Shown here piece after piece: positions 1 through 5,055 of a DNA stretch of 5,055 nt (position 1 is its first letter; each line of letters begins with the position of its first letter). This DNA is from Gallionellales bacterium UBA7399. Its GTDB lineage: Bacteria; Pseudomonadota; Gammaproteobacteria; Burkholderiales; Gallionellaceae. The DNA lies in assembly GCA_002470125.1 (NCBI GenBank), contig DKNB01000016.1, forward strand, positions 1 to 5,055, given 5' to 3'. Made by a program: the position numbers and the translations under genes. The notes under the pieces were generated by a model. That model did no database searches, had not been told where the DNA came from, and worked only from the letters and a program-made list of their open reading frames with translations.

Positions 1-233
1 TCAATTCTTGCTTCTAGCGCATCGAGTGAGGGGTCCCCAAAGAGTCGCCACCAGGCACCACGTGGTATGCCGTCGGCGGGTGCCGCCTCCTGCCATGGCC
101 CACCCTTCCATGCGTCCTTCGCAGGCACCACCAAGGGCGCCTGGTAGGCGGTAATAAACGAGCAAGCGCCCAGAAGCAAGAGCATCGCGCCGCCAATTAA
201 TTTTGCTCCGAGAGCGGTGGGTCGGGTAAGCAT
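1..233 (-). CDS. RND efflux outer-membrane factor, NodT-type lipoprotein (N-terminal part, truncated by window edge)
   Basis: This is the start of the outer-membrane channel of the tripartite pump, the TolC/OprM/NodT-like factor that carries substrate from the adaptor to the outside. Seen: 77 codons without a stop from the ATG at 233-231 to the window edge. The start is MLTRPTALGAKLIGGAMLLL, a basic n-region and a hydrophobic stretch, followed by a lipobox L-G-A-C with Cys24 as the lipidation site. The residue after Cys is Ser rather than Asp, which fits outer-membrane sorting. Residues 59-73 (RGAWWRLFGDPSLDA) match the typical N-terminal 'WW..FGDP.L..L' signature of NodT-family outer-membrane lipoproteins. 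The ATG overlaps the adaptor stop by one base (TAATG on the minus strand), and there is no strong Shine-Dalgarno, so translational coupling is likely. The family is usually about 450-500 aa, so most of the gene lies off the left edge. The product class is secure; the substrate is unknown. Confidence 0.93.
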   Translation of the reverse strand, partial: MLTRPTALGAKLIGGAMLLLLGACSFITAYQAPLVVPAKDAWKGGPWQEAAPADGIPRGAWWRLFGDPSLDALEARI

Positions 234-1435
234 TACGACTTAGGTTGCAAGGGTGCGGCCGGAGCGGGTGTATTGATCTTCACTAGGTCGCCCTCGACCA
301 GGGTGTCTAGCGGATTGTTGATCACCGCCTCCTGACCGGTCAGGCCAGACACGATCTCAACCGAGGTACCGAAGTCGTGCAGCACCTCCACCCGCTTGAA
401 GGCAACACGACTGTCGGGGCCAACAATCACGACGAAGGTTCCGCCCTGCCGAAACACCAAGGCGCTGGGCGGGATCTGGATCGACTTCTCGTTGGCGGGC
501 AGACTGAACACGACGCTCCCGTACTCGCCCGGCAAAAGGGTGCGCTTGACGTTGTCCACCTCGAGCTGCATCAGCACCGTCCCCGATGCCTCGTTGACCG
601 ACTGCGCGTTGCCCACCAGACGCGCCGGGAAGCGCTGTCCCGGATGCTCTGGCACCTCAACTTGCGCCTCCATGCCTGGCTTGATACGGTTCACGTAGCT
701 TTGCGGGACGCTGACATACAGACGCAGCTTGTGCGCATCAACGATCGTAAAGAGCTCACGACCTGCCTGTTGTCCAGCATTAATGAGCGCGCCAACATCC
801 GTGTTCCTGGTGGCCACGATCCCATCGAACGGCGCCGTCACTCGCTTGAACGACTCCAACACCCTCAGGTGATCCACGTTGGCCTGGTTGGACACTACGA
901 TGCTTTTTTTGGCAGCGTGGTCGCTACTTTTTTCGTCTGCCTCTTGCAGGGAGACCGCGCCAGTCTTCAGTAGATTGCGCCAACGGCGTGCCGTTACTTC
1001 GGCCAGCTTTTCGTTCGCCCGTGCGGTGGCTAGGTTCGCCACGGACTGCTTTAACTGCTCATCGAGCTCGGGCGTTTCAATCTCTGCGAGTACCTGGCCC
1101 GCCTTGACCCTGGACCCAATGTCAAACTTCCAACGCTTCAGGTAGCCAGGCACTCTGGCATAGATCGGGGCCGAGTAGTAGGCCTGCAGGGTGCCAGGCA
1201 GGGTCAGGCGCTCGGCGTCGCGAGGACCATCGATTCGCGCTATGGCGACCATTGGCACCGCTCGCTCAAATGCCACAGCAACCAACTTTCGGTGGTCTTG
1301 GAGTCGTTCGTACAGCCCCCCGATCACGATCCCGATCGCCCCCGCGACAATCACCGCGACGGTGGTCTTCAGATACACGGCGGGCTTAACTGTTAGCGGC
1401 GAGTGAATTTTGTTAGTGCTCAAGAGAGACTCCAT
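233..1435 (-). CDS. RND efflux periplasmic adaptor (membrane fusion protein, HlyD/AcrA family)
   Basis: This adaptor bridges the RND permease and the outer-membrane factor in the periplasm. Residue numbers are for the 400-aa form starting at ATG 1435. Residues 25-41 form one transmembrane anchor. There is no lipobox and no cysteine, so it is membrane-anchored, not a lipoprotein. The first lipoyl half is at about 87-122 (ARVPGYLKRWKFDIG, then VKAGQVLAEIETPELD). An alpha-hairpin follows at about 123-196, the second lipoyl half at about 197-225 (RVTAPFDGIVATRN), a beta-barrel at about 237-312 and the membrane-proximal domain at about 317-388. R151, L155 and S162 have exactly the spacing of the hairpin-tip RLS motif that contacts TolC-type channels in AcrA. 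The start is uncertain: TTG 1489, ATG 1462, ATG 1435 and TTG 1423 are all in frame. I prefer 1435 because the longer forms add a Cys-rich tail without a ribosome site. TTG 1423 has GGAG six bases upstream and is a real alternative. The gene overlaps the permease end by 23 bp (11 bp if TTG 1423). Confidence 0.96.
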   Translation of the reverse strand: MESLLSTNKIHSPLTVKPAVYLKTTVAVIVAGAIGIVIGGLYERLQDHRKLVAVAFERAVPMVAIARIDGPRDAERLTLPGTLQAYYSAPIYARVPGYLKRWKFDIGSRVKAGQVLAEIETPELDEQLKQSVANLATARANEKLAEVTARRWRNLLKTGAVSLQEADEKSSDHAAKKSIVVSNQANVDHLRVLESFKRVTAPFDGIVATRNTDVGALINAGQQAGRELFTIVDAHKLRLYVSVPQSYVNRIKPGMEAQVEVPEHPGQRFPARLVGNAQSVNEASGTVLMQLEVDNVKRTLLPGEYGSVVFSLPANEKSIQIPPSALVFRQGGTFVVIVGPDSRVAFKRVEVLHDFGTSVEIVSGLTGQEAVINNPLDTLVEGDLVKINTPAPAAPLQPKS

Positions 1436-4400
1436 GTAGGGGCGGTCGATTACGTCGACCATGAATAAGGCCAAACAGCAGCGGCACAAAAATCAAGGTT
1501 GCGCAGGTGGCTGCAATCAGACCTCCGATCACGGCACGACCGAGCGGTGCATTCTGCTCACCGCCCTCGCCTAGGCCCAACGCAATCGGCGCCATACCAA
1601 TGATCATCGCGAGTGCCGTCATGATCACCGGACGGAAGCGAGTGAAGCCAGCCTCGAGCGCGGCCCGTACCGGGTCGCCGGTGTGGAGATAGCGTTCACG
1701 AGCAAAGCTTATCACTAAGATGCTATTCGCTGTCGCCACCCCCATGCACATGATTGCGCCAGTCAGTGCGGGCACGGACAAGGTGGTATGGGTCGCGAAG
1801 AGCATCCACACGATCCCAGCGAGTGCAGCGGGCAGCGCGGCAACGATCACAAAGGGATCAGACCAAGACTGGAAGTTAACGACAATCAAAAGATAAATCA
1901 GCACAACGGCCCCCAAGAGGCCAAACAGCAGGCCACTGAACGCGGTATTCATTGTCTGCACCTGCCCACGCATGGTGACCGTCGCACCCTTGGGCATCTC
2001 TTTTTCGTGGGCCTTCAGGATGGTCTCGATGTCGCTCGCGACCGCACCCAGGTCACGCCGCTCGGTGGTCGCAAAAATATCAATCGCAGGCTGAACAGAA
2101 TAGTGAGAGACCACCGCCGCGGTGTGCGAACGGGTAATGGTTGCCAGTCCACCCAGCACCTGTGGGTCACGCGCATCGGTACCCACAATAGGGACGTTCT
2201 CGAGATCAGACAGCGTCTGGACCCTGTACTGCGGCGTCTGAGCAACGATGGGGTAGGACACCCCGTTCGCATTGTTTAGCCAGAATGTGGGCGAGATCTG
2301 TCCGCTGCCGGTCATGGTAACGGCCAAGCTGTTGGTCACGTCACGCTCTGTAACGCCCACCTGCTTGGCTCGTATCCGATCGATGTCGACCGAGAGCTGG
2401 GGGTAGTTGTAGGCCTGCTGTATTCGGGCGTCGGCCACGCCCAAGACCTTTCTGATCTCCCGCAGCAGGACCTGGGCGTGGGCCATATTGGCCTCGATAT
2501 TGGGTCCGGTCACCTTAATGTCGATCGGTGCAGGCACGCCAAAGTTTAAGATCTGACTAATAATATCGGCAGGCAAGAACGAGAACGTTGTGCCCGGGTA
2601 CCGTTGTGGCAGGAGCTCACGCAATCGGTACAGGTAGTCATTGGTTGCCCGATGCGTCTCACGCAAGGAGATAAAGATGTCGCCATCCTGTGGTCCGATT
2701 GTTCCGGTGTTGCTATAGGCAAGGTTGGTGTTTGAGTAGGGCAGGCCAATATTGTCGATCACACTACCCAGCTCTTCTGCAGGAATCACGCGGCGTATGT
2801 CTGCCTCGATCTGGTCGAACAGTCGCGCAGTCTCCTCAATCCGGGTGCCAATTGGGGCACGAACGTGCATCGTGATTTGACCTGCATCTACCGATGGGAA
2901 AAAATCTCGGCCCAACCACGGCACCAGCACAAATGAAAGGCAGACCGCAACAACGAACCCCACAATGACCTTGATGCGGTTGTCTGTTGCCGCCACGAGC
3001 ATCGAATAGTAGGTGTCTCGCACCCGACCGAAGGCGTTATCGAACCGCCTCTGGAAGCGCGCCAGCGAACCCACAATGGCCGACCAAGGGCCGGTTGCCG
3101 GTGAGATGTTGCTCATCTCGTTGTGTCGATGTGGTCGCAGCAAGTAGGCTGCCATCGTGGGGACCAGTGTACGTGACAAGATAAAGGAGGCGATCATGGC
3201 GAACACCACCGCCTCGGCCATGGGCACAAAAAGATAGTGCGCCACCCCCTCCAAGAAGAACATCGGCACAAACACGATACAGATACACAGGAGCGAAACG
3301 AAGGCCGGTGTCACGATCTGGTGAGCGCCATCCATGATGGCGGTTGATACATCCTTGCCATGCTCTAGGTGCCAGTTGATGTTCTCGATGGTCACCGTGG
3401 CATCGTCAACTAGAATCCCGACCGCCAGCGCCAGGCCTCCCAGGGTCATAATGTTGAGCGTCTCTCCGACCACAGACAGCGCAGCAATCGAGGACAGTAT
3501 GGCCAACGGGATGGACACGACAATAATAATGGTTGAGCGCCAGCTACCCAAGAATAGGAGGATCATCAGGCTGGTTAGTGCGGCCGCGATTATCCCCTCA
3601 CGCGCCACGCTAGCCACCGCCGCCTTAACGAACAGCGACTGGTCCCCTATACTACCCAAACGCACCGCGGGCGGAAGGCTCTCCGCTATCTTGGGCAGCA
3701 GCTGACGTGTCTTGTTGACGATGTCCAGCGTTGAGGCGGCACCACTCTTTAGTATGGTCATCAGCACGGCACGCTCCCCATCAACACGCACGATGTTGGT
3801 CTGTGGTGGGTTGCCGTCGCGTACGTTACCAATGTCACGCAGGGTAATGAGCGCACCCCCCACCAACTTGATCGGGAGGTTGTTCAGCTCGTCTATGGCA
3901 TCGGGGCTGTTGTTGAGCTTGACGCTGTACTCCAGTCCACCTATTTTTTGTGTGCCCGCAGGAATGATTTGGGTTTGCGCTGCCAGGGCATTCTGCACGT
4001 CCTGCGCCGAGATGTGTTTGGCCTGCATCGCCTGTTGGTTGAGGTCAATCTGGATCTGTCTGACCTTCCCACCGTACGGCGATGGGACACTGGCTCCGGC
4101 AACAGTGGCCAGCTGTGCCCGAATAAAATTTTGACCAAAATCGAAGAGCTTGTTCTCGGGCACAGACTGACTGGATAAAACCAACTGCAGGATCGGCACG
4201 GTCGAGGCGTTGTAGTTCAGGATCATGGGTGGCGTCATCCCGGGCGGCATAAACTTCAGGACGGTCTGCGAGATCGCCGTGACCTGAGCGGTTGCGGTTC
4301 GAATGTCTACATTTGGCTGAAAGAATATTTTAACGACGCCATATCCTGGCAGGGATTGCGACTCAATGTGCTCGATATCGTTTACGGTGGTGGTGAGTGA

Positions 4401-4610
4401 TCGCTCGTAGGCATAGATGACCCGCCCGGACATGTCCTCAGGGGGCAGGCCTGCGTAAGACCAGACCACACTGATCACCGGAATATTAATGTTGGGAAAG
4501 ATGTCGGTCGGCGAACGCACGGCGGCAATCGGTCCAACAATCAATATCAGCAGTGCGAGCACGACGAAGGTATAGGGTCGCTGCAGGGCGACCTTAACGA
4601 GCCAGATCAT
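1413..4610 (-). CDS. RND efflux pump inner-membrane permease (AcrB/MexB superfamily, HAE-like, atypical TM10)
   Basis: This inner-membrane pump should drive export by proton antiport. It is complete at 1065 aa; AcrB has 1049. Layout: TM1 about 12-30, first periplasmic porter loop to about 335, TM2-TM6 about 336-490, TM7 about 546-565, second periplasmic loop to about 888, TM8-TM12 about 890-1048. The loop opens with the RND-like PNINIPVISVVWSYAGLPPE (residues 39-58). TM4 reads GGLALAVGILVDDATVTIEN, with D402 and D403 matching AcrB D407/D408. TM11 keeps R991 and T998 at the AcrB R971/T978 positions. TM10 reads GVATANSILVISF, so Ala961 replaces the proton-relay lysine K940 while N962 matches N941. 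Both halves show the internal duplication of the family. The TM4 sequence is HAE-like, not the CusA/CzcA metal type. ATG 4610 is the most upstream start in this frame; a weak AGAG precedes it by seven bases. It is first in the operon, ahead of adaptor and channel genes. Substrate unknown. Confidence 0.98.
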   Translation of the reverse strand: MIWLVKVALQRPYTFVVLALLILIVGPIAAVRSPTDIFPNINIPVISVVWSYAGLPPEDMSGRVIYAYERSLTTTVNDIEHIESQSLPGYGVVKIFFQPNVDIRTATAQVTAISQTVLKFMPPGMTPPMILNYNASTVPILQLVLSSQSVPENKLFDFGQNFIRAQLATVAGASVPSPYGGKVRQIQIDLNQQAMQAKHISAQDVQNALAAQTQIIPAGTQKIGGLEYSVKLNNSPDAIDELNNLPIKLVGGALITLRDIGNVRDGNPPQTNIVRVDGERAVLMTILKSGAASTLDIVNKTRQLLPKIAESLPPAVRLGSIGDQSLFVKAAVASVAREGIIAAALTSLMILLFLGSWRSTIIIVVSIPLAILSSIAALSVVGETLNIMTLGGLALAVGILVDDATVTIENINWHLEHGKDVSTAIMDGAHQIVTPAFVSLLCICIVFVPMFFLEGVAHYLFVPMAEAVVFAMIASFILSRTLVPTMAAYLLRPHRHNEMSNISPATGPWSAIVGSLARFQRRFDNAFGRVRDTYYSMLVAATDNRIKVIVGFVVAVCLSFVLVPWLGRDFFPSVDAGQITMHVRAPIGTRIEETARLFDQIEADIRRVIPAEELGSVIDNIGLPYSNTNLAYSNTGTIGPQDGDIFISLRETHRATNDYLYRLRELLPQRYPGTTFSFLPADIISQILNFGVPAPIDIKVTGPNIEANMAHAQVLLREIRKVLGVADARIQQAYNYPQLSVDIDRIRAKQVGVTERDVTNSLAVTMTGSGQISPTFWLNNANGVSYPIVAQTPQYRVQTLSDLENVPIVGTDARDPQVLGGLATITRSHTAAVVSHYSVQPAIDIFATTERRDLGAVASDIETILKAHEKEMPKGATVTMRGQVQTMNTAFSGLLFGLLGAVVLIYLLIVVNFQSWSDPFVIVAALPAALAGIVWMLFATHTTLSVPALTGAIMCMGVATANSILVISFARERYLHTGDPVRAALEAGFTRFRPVIMTALAMIIGMAPIALGLGEGGEQNAPLGRAVIGGLIAATCATLIFVPLLFGLIHGRRNRPPLHGVSLEH
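1444..1460 (-). promoter_or_regulatory. Possible mRNA hairpin at the permease/adaptor junction
   Basis: On the minus-strand mRNA, GGTCGA and TCGACC are perfect 6-bp inverted arms around a 5-base loop. The hairpin lies inside the last permease codons and ends eight bases upstream of the adaptor ATG at 1435. It also overlaps the alternative adaptor ATG at 1462. There is no strong Shine-Dalgarno between it and ATG 1435. It could restrain adaptor initiation until ribosomes finishing the permease melt it, which would give translational coupling. The pairing is seen directly; the role is inferred. A 6-bp stem inside coding sequence can also arise by chance. Confidence 0.3.
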
Positions 4611-4645
4611 CTCTGCACTCTGTGGTTTTTGTGGTGTCGTCGTGT

Positions 4646-4660
4646 GTTCACTTGATGAAC
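4646..4660. promoter_or_regulatory. Perfect inverted repeat, candidate repressor operator
   Basis: GTTCA-CTTGA-TGAAC is a perfect palindrome with 5-bp arms and a 5-bp centre. It lies 36 bp upstream of the permease ATG, in the leader of the pump operon. It also overlaps the -35 hexamer of the best plus-strand promoter. RND pump operons are often controlled by TetR- or MarR-family repressors that bind palindromes of about this size, so it is a plausible operator. No regulator gene is visible in the window to pair with it, and 5-bp arms are short enough for chance. Confidence 0.35.
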
Positions 4661-4680
4661 GTGCAAGGTGATCTCATAAT
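4652..4680 (+). promoter_or_regulatory. Sigma70-like promoter candidate, plus strand
   Basis: TTGATG (4652-4657; four of six to TTGACA) is followed by an optimal 17-bp spacer and CATAAT (4675-4680; five of six to TATAAT). Transcription would begin near 4687 and read toward the plus-strand secreted-protein gene, leaving a long 5' leader of roughly 140-210 bases depending on the start codon. The -35 hexamer lies inside the 4646-4660 palindrome, so a bound protein would block it. This is the best sigma70 match I found by eye in the intergenic region. Confidence 0.4.
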
Positions 4681-4708
4681 CATAAGGCTGTGCGTAGGCA
4701 AAGTCTGC

Positions 4709-4738
4709 AATATGTGAAGTATACCGCTTAAATGTCAC
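4709..4738 (-). promoter_or_regulatory. Weak promoter candidate for the efflux operon, minus strand
   Basis: On the minus strand, GTGACA (4738-4733; five of six to TTGACA) is separated by 18 bp from CATATT (4714-4709; four of six to TATAAT). Initiation near 4702 would give a leader of about 90 bases before the permease ATG, with the 4646-4660 palindrome inside that leader. The -10 is poor, and another hexamer nearby (TATACT on the minus strand) lacks a good -35. Some promoter is expected here because the permease gene is first in its operon, but this exact choice is tentative. Confidence 0.25.
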
Positions 4739-4892
4739 CCTTTATATCTGTGAGCCCGCGCACGCTTATGCCCTGCCCTAGGATAATGCACCAAACATAT
4801 TTCAATTTAATTACAATAGCGGATTGATGCTAACCACCCCGAAAGTCGCAAGTTATATGGTCAACCGTCACGGCGTCATTGATGAAGCTGGT

Positions 4893-5055
4893 ATGACAGA
4901 GATTCGCACGCGCCCAGGTCCCGCATCACCCCACTCACAAACAGGCACTACATGGCTCGCTATACGGGGCGTACTTTTCATGCTGGTCGTATCACTACCA
5001 ACCATTAACCCGACGTGGGCAAGCACGTTAGAGGATGGCAATACCGCCTGGGAGC
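4893..5055 (+). CDS. Probable secreted protein, N-terminal part (possible TPR/Sel1-like repeat protein), truncated by window edge
   Basis: A frame divergent from the efflux operon stays open to the right edge. Seen: an extended polar N-terminus, then a hydrophobic segment (WLAIRGVLFMLVVSLP) followed by TWA-ST, which looks like a signal peptide with cleavage after Ala. The next residues, TLEDGNTAWE, resemble the first helix of secreted TPR or Sel1-like repeat proteins (E-D-G-x-x-A-[WY]-x pattern); that family guess rests on ten residues and is weak. The start is unsettled: ATG 4827 (76 codons in the window), ATG 4857, ATG 4893 and ATG 4980 are all in frame. I chose 4893 because GAAG lies five bases upstream and the n-region is of tolerable length. 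ATG 4980 would leave a signal peptide without a basic n-region. The N-terminus shows no helix-turn-helix, so this is probably not the pump's local regulator. Confidence 0.5.
   Translation, partial: MTEIRTRPGPASPHSQTGTTWLAIRGVLFMLVVSLPTINPTWASTLEDGNTAWE

Noticed and set aside
57..66. Perfect 10-bp palindrome ACCACGTGGT.
   Set aside because: It lies inside the outer-membrane factor coding sequence, encoding part of the conserved RGAWW stretch, so codon choice and chance explain it.
14..196. Minus-strand open frame of 60 codons at the left edge.
   Set aside because: It is out of frame with the NodT-type lipoprotein, whose signal peptide, lipobox and WW..FGDP signature fix the real reading frame in this stretch.
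904..933. Two A-runs in the adaptor coding strand (A7 at 910-904, A6 at 933-928), possible slippage or frameshift site.
   Set aside because: The frame reads through both runs as ordinary Lys codons in the hairpin, and the gene continues intact with conserved domains on both sides. I see no alternative frame with a meaningful product.
377..973. Plus-strand open frame of 198 codons opposite the adaptor gene.
   Set aside because: It lies entirely within the adaptor gene, which has clear lipoyl and hairpin domains. Its own translation shows no recognisable domain, so it is a shadow of GC-rich coding sequence.
1788..2279. Plus-strand open frame of 163 codons opposite the permease gene.
   Set aside because: It is antisense to the second periplasmic loop of the permease, shows no domain, and has low-complexity polar content typical of a shadow frame. 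The same applies to the open frames at 3334-3705 and 3712-4134.
1413..4610. Heavy-metal RND pump (CusA/CzcA type).
   Set aside because: TM4 has the paired aspartates V-D-D typical of HAE-like pumps, not the metal-type TM4 signature. The adaptor and window also lack Met- or His-rich metal-binding segments.
4714..4738. Imperfect inverted repeat GTGA...TCAC in the intergenic region.
   Set aside because: Only four bases pair at each end, with a 17-base centre and mismatches further in. That is too weak to call an operator.

Overview
The window looks like chromosomal DNA from a Gram-negative bacterium, most likely a proteobacterium. It is moderately GC-rich by eye in the genes and AT-rich between them. 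It encodes a tripartite pump that needs an outer membrane, and one component is a NodT-type outer-membrane lipoprotein. I cannot name a genus from the sequence alone.

Almost all of it (1-4610) is one minus-strand operon for an RND efflux system. Transcription runs right to left: inner-membrane RND permease (4610-1413, 1065 aa, complete), periplasmic adaptor (about 1435-233, about 400 aa, complete), then an outer-membrane factor whose first 77 residues lie at 233-1 and which continues beyond the left edge. All three genes overlap. The adaptor start lies inside the end of the permease gene, and the outer-membrane factor ATG shares one base with the adaptor stop codon, so translation is probably coupled. 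Together they should form an envelope-spanning exporter. The substrate cannot be read from the sequence. The permease has HAE-like paired TM4 aspartates and no CusA/CzcA-type metal signature, so organic compounds are more likely than metal ions.

The 4611-4892 interval is non-coding as far as I can see. It holds a perfect 5+5 bp inverted repeat (4646-4660) that overlaps a good sigma70-like plus-strand promoter (4652-4680), and a weaker minus-strand promoter candidate for the pump operon (4738-4709).

On the plus strand, an open frame at about 4893-5055 runs off the right edge. It encodes a probable secreted protein whose first mature residues faintly resemble a TPR/Sel1 helix. No regulator gene is visible in the window.

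The main oddities are the permease's alanine at the canonical TM10 proton-relay lysine, the permease-first gene order, a hairpin just upstream of the adaptor start, and the palindrome in the divergent control region. I see no evidence for a wholly new type of system, mobile element, CRISPR array or RNA gene.
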